Below are positions 9,378 to 18,811 of a DNA stretch of 64,000 nt, in pieces. Every line of letters begins with the position of its first letter. Positions within the stretch are counted from its first letter, which is position 1. The notes under the pieces were generated by a model. It searched no databases. It was not told where the DNA came from and saw nothing but the letters and a program-made list of their open reading frames with translations. The position numbers were made by a program, and so were the translations under genes. Location: contig NZ_CP053187.1 in assembly GCF_013046825.1 (NCBI RefSeq), positions 747,001 to 811,000 of the forward strand, in the 5' to 3' direction. This stretch comes from Turicibacter sanguinis (lineage in GTDB: Bacteria > Bacillota_I > Bacilli_A > MOL361 > Turicibacteraceae).

Positions 9378-10163
9378 TTGAAAAAGAAATTAGGTCTAAC
9401 ATTAACATTGGTTTTAGCTGTTGGATTATTATCAGGATGTAGTATTTCGCAAGTTCCAATTACATCTGAAACAGCATCTGGTTTATGGGACAAGGTCTTC
9501 GTATTACCATTAGCAACATTCATTACATTTTTATATAACATATTAAGCCAAAACCTAGGATTTGCGATTATCCTGGCGACTGCAATTATTCGTTTAATCT
9601 TAATGCCATTATACTCAAAATCAAATAAATCAATGGCTGTGATGCAAGAAATCCAACCGGAGATGCAAAAAATTCAAAAGAAATATGAAAACAAAAAAGA
9701 TCAAGCTTCTCAAACAAAAATGCAAACTGAGATGATGGATCTTTACAAAAAATACAACTATAACCCAATGATGGGATGTATTTTACCATTCTTACAAATG
9801 CCAGTCTTCTTAGCATTCTACCAAGCAATTTCTCGTCATCCATTAATTAAAGATGCGGCTGCAGCGGAATTCTTCGGAATTAACTTAGGAGCAACTGGAA
9901 CAATGCCTAACTATATTTTGGCATTCATTGTAGCTGGATTAACGATTCTTTCTCAACGTATGATGAATAAGAACATGGCCTCTAGCGCTCAACAAAACCA
10001 AACAAGCAATATGATGATGAAAGTTATGACTTACTACTTCCCATTTGCAATGTTCTCAATCACAATTGGAACACCATTTGCATTTGGATTATACTTCTTA
10101 ACTGGACAAATCATGACGATTGTTCAATACTTAATTTTCAAAAAACCACAAGCGAAAAAATAA
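9378..10163 (+). CDS. yidC: membrane protein insertase YidC/Oxa1, lipoprotein copy 2
   Basis: Second YidC-type insertase, 261 residues, with a lipoprotein signal ending LLSGC, the same FITFLYN start, charged cytoplasmic hairpin, NPMMGCILPFLQMPVFLAFYQAI core and five membrane segments as copy 1. Most differences lie in the signal peptide, the region around residues 170 to 200 and the tail, which here is basic (KKPQAKK). The start is TTG with AAGAAGG seven bases upstream. Bacillus species keep two paralogues with partly different roles, one induced when the other fails; whether that applies here is inference. The gene stands alone, with its own promoter and terminator. Confidence 0.93.
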   Translation: MKKKLGLTLTLVLAVGLLSGCSISQVPITSETASGLWDKVFVLPLATFITFLYNILSQNLGFAIILATAIIRLILMPLYSKSNKSMAVMQEIQPEMQKIQKKYENKKDQASQTKMQTEMMDLYKKYNYNPMMGCILPFLQMPVFLAFYQAISRHPLIKDAAAAEFFGINLGATGTMPNYILAFIVAGLTILSQRMMNKNMASSAQQNQTSNMMMKVMTYYFPFAMFSITIGTPFAFGLYFLTGQIMTIVQYLIFKKPQAKK

Positions 10164-10207
10164 TTTTATTTTAGATAAGTTAATTTAAATAAAATCATAT
10201 TTTTTAA

Positions 10208-10240
10208 AAGAGAAGCACAAAAAAGTGTTTCTCTTTTTTT
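10208..10240 (+). terminator. terminator of the plus-strand yidC gene
   Basis: AGAGAAGCAC, an A-rich loop and GTGTTTCTCT are followed by seven T on the plus strand. Confidence 0.9.
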
Positions 10241-10349
10241 ATATAATAAATTCCTTCTGTGTATAACTCTTTTACAAATTAAAATACTAGTTAATATATA
10301 ATAAATATTCACCCTCATATATCAACTAAATTTTTATGTAAGAAATTAT

Positions 10350-10364
10350 ATGAAAACGTAAATA
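10350..10364 (+). promoter_or_regulatory. possible CcpA cre-like site upstream of the FNT gene
   Basis: ATGAAAACGTAAATA matches the cre pattern WTGNAANCGNWNNCW except at one position. It lies about 130 bases before the start codon, in an otherwise featureless 250-base stretch. A single near-match is weak evidence. Confidence 0.3.
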
Positions 10365-10491
10365 AAATGAGTGATTAATAAAGAAAATAGATTTTTTTTC
10401 TTGTCGAAGAGAAGTTAAATTTGTAAAATAGGAAAGTAATACTTTATATCTGATATCTTTTAAAAACAAAAAATATTATGGAGGGCACAAT

Positions 10492-11286
10492 ATGCAACAA
10501 CCACGTATGTTATCAGCAAAAGAAATTGCGAATGAAGTCGTTGAAGTAAGTAAATACAAAGTATCTAGAAAAAATAGTGTTGTTTTAATTTCTGGTATGC
10601 TAGCTGGATTATTTATCGGCTTAGGATATACAGTTTATTTACTAGTTTATGGTCAAATGTCAGACCCTTATGTAGGTAAAGTTGTCGGTTCATTCTTATT
10701 CCCAATTGCTTTAATTTTAATTTTATTAACGGGAGCAGATTTATTTACTGGAAATACATTAATTGCTAAAGCATGCTTTAAAAAAGAAGTTAAAGTAAGT
10801 GCTTATATTAAGAATTTAGTACTAGTTTGGGTCGGTAACCTATTAGGTATTTTATGTGCTATTGGATTACTATACGGGGCTCGTTTATTTACAAATGGTG
10901 TTAGTCCAACGGTTGCAGAAAATATTATGCATATTGCTGAAGTAAAAATTCATACACTTTCAACATCAGAAGTTTTCTTCCGTGCAATTTTATGTAATAT
11001 CTTAATTGCCGGTGGTGTATATGTATCTTATGCAGCTAAAGATGTAACAGGAAAAGTTTTATTAAATGTTATCGTTGTTGCAGTCTTTGCTTTAATGGGT
11101 GTAGAACACTGTATTGCTAATATGTTTGTTTTAGGAATGGGAAAAGTTTTAGGTGCTGATATTACGTTTGGTGGTATTGGATGGAATTTATTCATTGCTA
11201 CTATCGGGAATATTGTTGGTGGATTTATCATTGCTATTCCATATTACTTTAACTTTATTCACGCATATAAAAAACAACAAGTATAA
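10492..11286 (+). CDS. formate/nitrite transporter family channel
   Basis: Pentameric inner-membrane channel for small monovalent anions such as formate or nitrite. The 264-residue protein has six membrane segments and the FNT signatures: the re-entrant TGADLFTGNT stretch near residue 82, the second half-repeat FFRAILCNILIAGGVYVSYAAKD near 160, and the VEHCIANMF histidine motif near 205. The ATG has GGAGGG six bases upstream. FNT members cannot be assigned reliably to formate, nitrite or hydrosulfide from sequence alone. A fermentative host with AdhE makes formate export the likeliest role. It is monocistronic with a shared bidirectional terminator. Confidence 0.92.
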   Translation: MQQPRMLSAKEIANEVVEVSKYKVSRKNSVVLISGMLAGLFIGLGYTVYLLVYGQMSDPYVGKVVGSFLFPIALILILLTGADLFTGNTLIAKACFKKEVKVSAYIKNLVLVWVGNLLGILCAIGLLYGARLFTNGVSPTVAENIMHIAEVKIHTLSTSEVFFRAILCNILIAGGVYVSYAAKDVTGKVLLNVIVVAVFALMGVEHCIANMFVLGMGKVLGADITFGGIGWNLFIATIGNIVGGFIIAIPYYFNFIHAYKKQQV

Positions 11287-11291
11287 AAAAA

Positions 11292-11328
11292 ATAAAAACA
11301 CTGAATTTCAGTGTTTTTATTTTTTTTA
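11292..11328. terminator. bidirectional terminator between the FNT gene and 11367 gene
   Basis: AAAAACACTGAA and its complement flank a minimal loop, with T-runs on both strands. It serves the plus-strand channel gene and the convergent minus-strand gene. Confidence 0.9.
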
Positions 11329-11366
11329 TTTTATTCCATTGATTTTGAATATAGAGATACATCTTT

Positions 11367-12767
11367 TTATAAATTATAAACTGTCTTTACTCTTTGTTGT
11401 AATGTTTCGCTATTAGGCATAATTTTAGCCTCTCCTGCGATAAATAAATAACGATATAAAATTTCAGGAACCAATTTTAATTCCTCTTCAGATAAAATAT
11501 TTGGTAAAATTTCACGACATGCTGTTTCTACATGATCTGCTGTCCAATAATCCGGAAATTCATTAAAATTTCCAAGCATAACAATATGAAACAACTCCAC
11601 AATATTTGAAAATTGAGCTTGAACTTCTTTTGACATATCTCTAGATAGTGAATCAGAATTTAAAATAGTCTTACAAATCTCTCGAATTGTTTGCATCATG
11701 ACATCAACTTGATTTAGAGAATCTTCATCAAAGTCATAATTTTCATCTTCTGTAGAATCAATTAAATCGTCCATAAATTCATGAGCAGCTTCTAAATAAT
11801 CTACTTTCAAAATCGGTATTTTAGTTTTCTTACAAAAGTCAGCAAATACATCAATAACTTCTTGATGATCTGAGACTAAACAAGCAGGTCTAAATTTTAA
11901 ATCTCTACTTAATGTTCTTGCAAATTTTGATAAAACTTCATCATAACTTTCTCGACTCGAATCCGTCATCTCAGCTAGAACTAATTGCTTTGAATCTTTA
12001 TCTAAAATCGCTGTAATCATTGGAAAAAATCCTCTGGCACTAGGTTTTGTTTGAACGGGGTCAGGCAATAAAAACTGAGTGACTTCAAACACCATATCAT
12101 ACTGTGGTAACTTCATAATACGGTACGCTTCTAATTCATTATGATATGTAATTTGCAAATCAGAAATTTGTTCCAAAAATAAATTCATTGAAACTTTAAT
12201 CGTATTCCACTCAGCTTGTTCATTTTGAACACGGATAAAAATTTGATCACCAGTTGCGTTAATTTGATTCGTCTGAATGAGGTTAGCTAACTGAGTTGCT
12301 TGCTCAAGTGCTGTGGCTAAAAAACGGCATTGCCATCCATCCTCAAGCTCAGCTGGTAAAAATCCTGCTTTATAATCTCGAAACTGTGGCCATTCCTTAG
12401 TACCTTTAAATTTTAAACCTAATGCTTTGATTTGTTCAATATCTTTATCAGATAACTGACTTCTATCTTCAAAGCTAGAAACTAAACAAGTTTGTCCCCA
12501 TAATGTTTTAAAATAATTTGGGTGCCACAGCTCATCATCACTTAATTCTAACATCTGTAAATACCCTTTCAATCCTTCTATCCCTAAATAAACATTCAAA
12601 GCTAAATGTTTTCCTTTTTGGCCCAAAATACAGCAAAATCCAGTCAAATTAGTTTCCGGATCTTGCACCGCAAATAATTGATGCTCCGTCATAAAATTCC
12701 ATGGACTAAAACATTTAAAATCCATAGATGCTTGATATAATCGGCTCCATTCAGTAACAGTTGGCAT
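11367..12767 (-). CDS. uncharacterised 466-residue protein, paralogue of 6137-7546
   Basis: No named function recognised. It is soluble, strongly acidic between residues 335 and 370 (DDLIDSTEDENYDFDEDS), with no signal peptide or membrane segment. It shares with the 6137-7546 protein the N-terminal PW block, GFCCILG, LNVYLG, WPQFRDY, DGWQCRFLATALEQA and the central LEAYRIMKLPQ segment. The C-terminal third keeps a similar helical pattern (YWTADHVETACREILPNIL), aligning with WTSDAVKDICLHVLPEQL in the paralogue. A strong AAGGAGGAG precedes the ATG. The two copies bracket the yidC pair and the FNT gene, which suggests an old duplication of the locus, though the roles are unknown. Confidence 0.8.
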   Translation of the reverse strand: MPTVTEWSRLYQASMDFKCFSPWNFMTEHQLFAVQDPETNLTGFCCILGQKGKHLALNVYLGIEGLKGYLQMLELSDDELWHPNYFKTLWGQTCLVSSFEDRSQLSDKDIEQIKALGLKFKGTKEWPQFRDYKAGFLPAELEDGWQCRFLATALEQATQLANLIQTNQINATGDQIFIRVQNEQAEWNTIKVSMNLFLEQISDLQITYHNELEAYRIMKLPQYDMVFEVTQFLLPDPVQTKPSARGFFPMITAILDKDSKQLVLAEMTDSSRESYDEVLSKFARTLSRDLKFRPACLVSDHQEVIDVFADFCKKTKIPILKVDYLEAAHEFMDDLIDSTEDENYDFDEDSLNQVDVMMQTIREICKTILNSDSLSRDMSKEVQAQFSNIVELFHIVMLGNFNEFPDYWTADHVETACREILPNILSEEELKLVPEILYRYLFIAGEAKIMPNSETLQQRVKTVYNL

Positions 12768-13013
12768 CCTACTCCTCCTTATTAATCGTTTAAATTATTA
12801 TGGTAAAATAAGGTTTTTGTTACACATAAAAGTATAATTTTTATTTCAAAAAAAATTAGAATGCACTATTCTTGACCATCTTTTTTGAATTTTGTTAAAG
12901 TAAGATTAGAAATAAATTAAAAATATCACAATATATAAATATAGATATAGTTCATACTACTTATAGGAATAATTCCGTAATTTATTTCAAATTTGACTGT
13001 TGGAGGGTAATGT

Positions 13014-15626
13014 ATGATTCAGACTGTAGCCTTAAATAATGATGTTCATTGGTTAGGAATTCTTGACCCAAATCTTGATGTCTTTGATATCATCATGGAG
13101 ACAAAATACGGAACAACTTATAACTCTTATTTAGTTAACACAACTGAAGGAGCAATTCTAATTGAAACAGTAAAAGAAAAATTCTTTGATTCATATTTAG
13201 AAAAAATTAAAGAAACAATTGGGGACTTAGAAAATATTAAGTACATTATCACCAATCATACAGAACCAGATCATGCTGGTTCAATTGGACGTTTAGTAAA
13301 ACTTCTTCCTAATATTACAGTTATCGGTTCGAAAACGGCCATTACTTATTTAAAAGATTTAATCAATATGGATTTTAACTATTTAACAGCCGAAAGTCTA
13401 AAAACTTTCACACTGGGAAATAAAACATTTGATTTCATCCCTGCTCCATTTTTACATTGGCCAGACTCAATGTACTCTTATTTAAAAACAGATAATATTT
13501 TATTTACTTGTGACTCATTCGGATCACATTATAGCCCGAAACATGGCATTAAATTATCTGAAGTACCAGAAAGCGAGGAAGCGAACTACCAAGATGCCCT
13601 ACTTTATTACTACACGGCTATCTTTTCACCATTCAAACCTTATGTCTTAAAAGCAATTGATAAAATCAAAAATTTAAAAATCGAAATGATTTGTAATGGA
13701 CATGGCCCTGTGCTTGATACTCGCATTGATGAAATCATTAATACATACAAAACATGGTCAACGGCACCACAAAAAGCCCATCATAAAAAAGTAGTCGTCC
13801 CTTATGTATCAGCTTATGGTTATACTGGGGAACTTGCCGAAGCTATCGTCAAAGGAATCCAAGAAGTAGACCCATCTATCGACGTTGTAATGTATAACTT
13901 AGATATCTTAAATTATCCACAGAAAAAAGATGAAATCTTAGCAGCATTCGCTGATGCAGATGGGATTTTATTCGGAACATGTACAATCAATGGAGACGCA
14001 CTTCCTATCATTTGGGACTTAGCAATCAATTTAAATCCAATCGTTCACGGTGGAAAAGTGGTATCATGCTTTGGATCTTATGGTTGGAGCGGTGAAGGTG
14101 TGGATAATATTATGGACCGTCTACATCAATTACGTATGAAAGTATTAGATGGATTCAAAATTAAATTCCGTGCATCGGATCGCGAAACAAAAGATGCTAT
14201 CGATTATGGTAAATTATTTGCTAAATGCTTAATCGAAGGAAAAGTTCCTGCTCGAAAAAAAGCCGGAGCTACAAATACAGAAGACTTAAATCCAAGTGGA
14301 AAAGTTGTTTTATGGCGTTGCGTCATCTGTGGAGAAGTTTATCCTGGTGTATTACCTCCTGAAGTTTGTCCTGCTTGTGGAGTTGGTGCTGACTTATTCG
14401 AGCAATATGAAGAAGAAGTTATCACATTCAATTCAACTAAAGAAGAAAACTTCGTTATCGTTGGTAGTGGTGTAGCAGCAGTAAGTGCTGCAAATGCAAT
14501 CCGTGCTCGTAATGAGGTAGCATCTATTACATTAATCAGTAAAGAAGCAAGCTATCCATACTACCGCCCTGCTTTATCTGATTTAATTGTTAAAGATGTA
14601 CCGACTGAAGAATTCTACTTAAATCCTGAAGCGTATTACGCTGAAAAAAATATCACATTAAAATTAAGTACAACTGTTGAGTCATTAGATGCTACTAACA
14701 AATCACTTGTATTATCTGATGGAATTACAATGTCTTACGATAAATTAATCTTAGCAACTGGATCATCTAACTTTATCCCACCTATCAAAGGAGCAAATGC
14801 AGAAGGTGTGTTCAGCATTAAAGATAAAGAAGATGCATTAGCGTTACGTGAATACGCTAAAGGAAAATCTAAAGCTGTTATTATTGGTGGTGGAGTTTTA
14901 GGACTTGAAGCAGCTGATGCGTTACAAGAACTTGGATTACAAATCACAGTTATTGAAGCAGCCCCACGCATTATGCCACGTCAATTAGAAGAATCTGCAT
15001 CAGCATTCATGCAAAATATTTTAGCTACTAAAAACATTAACCTAATTACTGAAGCATCTGCTCAAGAAATTGTAGCAAACAGCAATAAAGTAACAGGTGT
15101 TAAAGTTAACAATGAATTAATTGAAGCAGATTTAGTCGTTATCAGCGTTGGAGTTCGTGCAAATACAGGGTTAGCTGTGTCTGCTAACATTACTGTTGAT
15201 CGTGGAATCGTTGTTAACGAAAACATGCAAACATCAGTTGCTGACATTTATGCTTGTGGTGATGTAGCACAGTTTGAAGGTATTTCAACAAACCTTTGGG
15301 CCCCAGCCATTGAACAAGGTAAAGTTGCCGGTACTAATGCTGTTGGTGATGTGGCAACATTCGCTAATCAAGTTGAACCATTATCATTAATTGCCTTTGA
15401 TACAGAAATGTTCTCAGTGGGAACATATCCAACAGAAAACATGGAATCTTACCAAGTGATGATGGATTCAAATCCAGCAACAGGATTATTCAAAAAATTA
15501 TACTTCAAAGATAATCACTTAGTTTATGGTGTCTTATTCAAAGATATCTCTAAAGCAAATGTTGTATTAAATGGAGTTCGTCAAGGTCATGACTATCAGA
15601 CAGTGATGAGCAAAATGTTTAACTAA
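13014..15626 (+). CDS. four-module flavodiiron protein-rubredoxin-NADH:rubredoxin oxidoreductase
   Basis: Reduces O2 to water, or NO to N2O, using NADH within a single 870-residue chain. Module 1 (about 1-245) is the metallo-beta-lactamase-like diiron domain with the HTEPDHAGS ligand motif near residue 82 and HGP near 235. Module 2 (about 255-400) is flavodoxin-like (VPYVSAYGYTGELAEAIV). Module 3 (about 433-465) is rubredoxin with CVICG and CPACG. Module 4 (about 475-870) is an FAD/NADH reductase with VIVGSGVAAVSAA, VIIGGGVLGLEAAD and YACGDVAQF. This order matches the class F flavodiiron proteins described from anaerobes. The ATG follows GGAGGGTAATGT. It is monocistronic with a strong terminator. 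Confidence 0.95.
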   Translation: MIQTVALNNDVHWLGILDPNLDVFDIIMETKYGTTYNSYLVNTTEGAILIETVKEKFFDSYLEKIKETIGDLENIKYIITNHTEPDHAGSIGRLVKLLPNITVIGSKTAITYLKDLINMDFNYLTAESLKTFTLGNKTFDFIPAPFLHWPDSMYSYLKTDNILFTCDSFGSHYSPKHGIKLSEVPESEEANYQDALLYYYTAIFSPFKPYVLKAIDKIKNLKIEMICNGHGPVLDTRIDEIINTYKTWSTAPQKAHHKKVVVPYVSAYGYTGELAEAIVKGIQEVDPSIDVVMYNLDILNYPQKKDEILAAFADADGILFGTCTINGDALPIIWDLAINLNPIVHGGKVVSCFGSYGWSGEGVDNIMDRLHQLRMKVLDGFKIKFRASDRETKDAIDYGKLFAKCLIEGKVPARKKAGATNTEDLNPSGKVVLWRCVICGEVYPGVLPPEVCPACGVGADLFEQYEEEVITFNSTKEENFVIVGSGVAAVSAANAIRARNEVASITLISKEASYPYYRPALSDLIVKDVPTEEFYLNPEAYYAEKNITLKLSTTVESLDATNKSLVLSDGITMSYDKLILATGSSNFIPPIKGANAEGVFSIKDKEDALALREYAKGKSKAVIIGGGVLGLEAADALQELGLQITVIEAAPRIMPRQLEESASAFMQNILATKNINLITEASAQEIVANSNKVTGVKVNNELIEADLVVISVGVRANTGLAVSANITVDRGIVVNENMQTSVADIYACGDVAQFEGISTNLWAPAIEQGKVAGTNAVGDVATFANQVEPLSLIAFDTEMFSVGTYPTENMESYQVMMDSNPATGLFKKLYFKDNHLVYGVLFKDISKANVVLNGVRQGHDYQTVMSKMFN

Positions 15627-15631
15627 TAAAT

Positions 15632-15670
15632 AAAAAGACTCTAGAACCTCATCGTCCTAGAGTCTTTTTA
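15632..15670 (+). terminator. terminator of the flavodiiron gene
   Basis: AAAAAGACTCTAG and its exact complement enclose a 13-base loop. It is the only signal between this gene and the convergent adhE terminator. Confidence 0.9.
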
Positions 15671-15858
15671 TTACTATTTATTGATGCAGTATAGTGACTT
15701 ATTATTTTTCATCAATTTTTCTTAAAATCCTAATATAATTTTTTAATATATCCTCACCTTGACATAATAATCTGAAATTTATTTTACCCCACCGTACAAT
15801 TCCTTTTTTCTTTAGTCATTATAAATGTTAGTAAACTTCATTTAAAAATTTTAATAAT

Positions 15859-15886
15859 AAAAAAAGAGCCGCTTGGCTCTTTTTTT
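15859..15886 (-). terminator. terminator of adhE
   Basis: AAAAAAAGAGCC and GGCTCTTTTTTT flank GCTT; the hairpin ends five bases beyond the adhE stop codon and has T-runs on both strands. Confidence 0.9.
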
Positions 15887-15890
15887 ATTA

Positions 15891-18524
15891 TTAAAATTTG
15901 CTTTCATAGTCATAGATTGTACGTAAAATAGCTTCCATATCATGTACCATTGGCATTCTTGGATTAGCTGGTGTACATTGGTCCTCGTAAGCATTCATTG
16001 CCATACGATGTACTGATTCTTCCCAAGCATCAGCATCAATTCCTTGAGATTTAATATTACAAGGAACTCCAACTTTTTTACATAACTCTTCGCAGGCATC
16101 TGCAAACATCTCTACCCCTTCAGCTGGAGTTTTTGGATTTAATCCAATTAATTGAGCTAACTCCATGTATTTAATATCTGCTTTATAATTTTCAATTTTT
16201 GGCCAGATATTTAATTTTGTTGGAATCGTTCCGTTATAGCGGATTACGTGTGGTAATAAGATTCCGTTTGTACGTCCATGAGGAACGTGCCATTCTCCAC
16301 CGATTTTGTGGGCTAATGAGTGATTCATTCCAAGGAATGCGTTGGCAAATGCCATCCCTGCAATCGTTCCAGCATTATGCATTTTTTCTCGTGCTTCAGG
16401 ATCATTTTTTCCATTCTTAACTGAACGTTCTAAATAATCGAACACTAATTTAACAGCTTGTTTTGCTAATCCATCTGTAAAATCAGACGCTAAAATTGAA
16501 ACATATGCTTCAATCGCATGTGTTAAAACATCAATTCCCGTATCAGAAGCAATCGATGCTGGCATACTCATTGCGAATTCTGGATCAACAATGGCAACAG
16601 TTGGCGTTAATGAATAGTCCGTTAATGGATATTTTTTATTAGCCGCTTTGTCTGTAATAACCGCAAATGGAGTTACTTCAGATCCCGTTCCAGATGTCGT
16701 TGGGATACAAATTAAGCTTGCTTTTTTACCGAGCTCTGGGAATTTAAAGGCACGTTTTCTAATATCCATGAATTTTTGTTTAATATCATCAAAGTTTACT
16801 TCAGGATGTTCATACATTAGCCACATAACTTTTGCAGCATCCATTGAAGATCCTCCACCTAATGCGATAATCGTATCAGGTTGGAATTTTCTCATTAATT
16901 CAACACCTTCATTAACTGTGTCGATACTTGGATCTGGTTCTACATCAAAGAATAATTCTAAATCAACTTTATTACGACGTCTTCTAATCACATCTTCAAT
17001 TTTTGCAACGTAACCAAGATTATACATTCCTCTATCCGTGATAATCATGGCTTTTTCCATTTCCTTCATATCTCTTAAATATTTAATTGAATTTTTTTCA
17101 AAATAAACTTTAGGAGGAAGCTTTACCCATTGCATATTATTGTTACGGCGCCCGATGCGTTTAATATTTAGCAAGTTAATTGCACTCACGTTGTTAGAGA
17201 CCGAATTGTGCCCATAAGATCCGCACCCTAAAGTCAAAGAAGGAATGAACGCATTATATACTGAACCAATCCCACCAAATGTCGATGGTGCATTTTCAAT
17301 CACACGAATAGCTTTACATTTTAATCCAAATTGAACTGTAATATCATGATCTTGCGTATGAATCGCAGCTGAATGTCCAAGCCCGTTAAATTCAACCATT
17401 GCTGCCGATTTTTCGATTCCATCTTCCGTAGACGTCGCTTTTAACACCGCTAAAACTGGGGATAACTTTTCGCGTGTTAAAGGCTCGTTAGGTCCTACTT
17501 CTTGGCACTCAGCACAAATAATTTGAGTATCTTCAGGCACAACAAATCCAGCTTGCTGTGCAATCCATGTCACAGGTTTACCAACTACAGCAGGATTTAA
17601 GTGAGCATCATTTACATGATCACTATAAGCCGTGCATCCAAACATATAATTTTCTAATTTTGCTTTCTCTTCTTCATTAGCAAAATAAACTTTAAAACGG
17701 CACATTTCATCTTTAAAATCTTGATAAATTTCTTCATCAACAATGGCTGCTTGCTCAGAAGCACAAATCATTCCATTATCAAATGACTTAGATAACACGA
17801 TATCATTGACTGCACGTTTTAATACACAAGTTTTCTCAACATAGGCTGGCACATTTCCTGCCCCTACCCCAAGTGCTGGTTTTCCACATGAATAGGCGGC
17901 TTTAACCATCGCGTTACCACCTGTTGCTAAAATCGTTGCAATTCCTTTATGATTCATCAATGCAGATGTAGCGTACATTGAACGCATTCCTAACCATTGA
18001 ATACAATCCTCAGGTGCTCCAGCAGCAATCGCCGCATCACGGATGACAGTCGCTGCTTGAACAGAACATTCATAAGCAGATGGATGGAATGAGAAAATAA
18101 TTGGATTTCGTGTTTTTAATGCAATTAATGATTTAAAAATAACCGTAGACGTTGGATTTGTTGTTGGAATAATTCCACAAATCACTCCGACAGGTTCTGC
18201 AATTTCAGTAATTCCAGTTAGCGGATCTTCACTAATAATCCCCACTGTTTTTAAATGACGGAGGTTGCTCGTTACATACTCACAGGCAAATAAGTTTTTA
18301 ACTGCCTTATCTTCAAAAACTCCACGCCCAGTTTCTTTAACAGCTGCTTCAGCTAACACACCATGTTGATCAAGCCCTGCAACTGAACATTTCGCTACAA
18401 TATAATCCACAGTTTCTTGATTGAAAGATTCAAATTTTTCTAAAGCTACTAGTGCCTTTTGAACTAACTCATCGACATGAACATCAATTTCTTCATTAGT
18501 CCATTCCATCTTTTGTTCACTCAT
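15891..18524 (-). CDS. adhE: bifunctional aldehyde-alcohol dehydrogenase
   Basis: Converts acetyl-CoA to ethanol in two NADH-dependent steps, recycling NAD+ in fermentation; forms cytoplasmic spirosomes. In the 877-residue chain the N-terminal aldehyde dehydrogenase half carries the catalytic cysteine in NGMICASEQ (near residue 255). The C-terminal iron-dependent alcohol dehydrogenase half carries GGGSSMDAAK, TTSGTGSEVTPFAVITD and the metal ligands in HAIEAY, GMNHSLAHKIGG and HVPHGRTN. Length is standard. GGGGAGGAA precedes the ATG. A long leader with two inverted repeats (18574-18626) hints at regulation by a redox sensor or RNA structure. Monocistronic. Confidence 0.97.
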   Translation of the reverse strand: MSEQKMEWTNEEIDVHVDELVQKALVALEKFESFNQETVDYIVAKCSVAGLDQHGVLAEAAVKETGRGVFEDKAVKNLFACEYVTSNLRHLKTVGIISEDPLTGITEIAEPVGVICGIIPTTNPTSTVIFKSLIALKTRNPIIFSFHPSAYECSVQAATVIRDAAIAAGAPEDCIQWLGMRSMYATSALMNHKGIATILATGGNAMVKAAYSCGKPALGVGAGNVPAYVEKTCVLKRAVNDIVLSKSFDNGMICASEQAAIVDEEIYQDFKDEMCRFKVYFANEEEKAKLENYMFGCTAYSDHVNDAHLNPAVVGKPVTWIAQQAGFVVPEDTQIICAECQEVGPNEPLTREKLSPVLAVLKATSTEDGIEKSAAMVEFNGLGHSAAIHTQDHDITVQFGLKCKAIRVIENAPSTFGGIGSVYNAFIPSLTLGCGSYGHNSVSNNVSAINLLNIKRIGRRNNNMQWVKLPPKVYFEKNSIKYLRDMKEMEKAMIITDRGMYNLGYVAKIEDVIRRRRNKVDLELFFDVEPDPSIDTVNEGVELMRKFQPDTIIALGGGSSMDAAKVMWLMYEHPEVNFDDIKQKFMDIRKRAFKFPELGKKASLICIPTTSGTGSEVTPFAVITDKAANKKYPLTDYSLTPTVAIVDPEFAMSMPASIASDTGIDVLTHAIEAYVSILASDFTDGLAKQAVKLVFDYLERSVKNGKNDPEAREKMHNAGTIAGMAFANAFLGMNHSLAHKIGGEWHVPHGRTNGILLPHVIRYNGTIPTKLNIWPKIENYKADIKYMELAQLIGLNPKTPAEGVEMFADACEELCKKVGVPCNIKSQGIDADAWEESVHRMAMNAYEDQCTPANPRMPMVHDMEAILRTIYDYESKF

Positions 18525-18573
18525 TATTCAAATTCCTCCCCATTTAAAATTTATATCTTATGCTACTACTATC

Positions 18574-18626
18574 CTTAGTATCAACAAGTCCTATATACTA
18601 AGCTCGATTCTTAAAATCTAAGAATC
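18574..18626 (-). promoter_or_regulatory. two inverted repeats in the adhE leader
   Basis: CTTAGTAT and ATACTAAG (18574-18581 and 18595-18602), then GATTCTTA and TAAGAATC (18606-18613 and 18619-18626), lie between a TATAAT near 18651 and the adhE start. Both repeats are perfect. They resemble operator half-sites or tandem RNA hairpins. They are not a clean match to the Rex consensus TTGTTAANNNNTTAACAA. Confidence 0.5.
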
Positions 18627-18811
18627 TATCTTACTGTCTATACAGATGTATTATAAAATTTCAAAAATTATTCCTGATTAATTCACTTTCTTATAGAAAA
18701 ACGTTTTACTTTTTTTTATATTTAAATATTTTTTGTCTAAGGTACTATTCCTATGCTCATAACAAATATAATGATATGATTTCCATAATAAGGATGAAAA
18801 GAGGGATTGAA

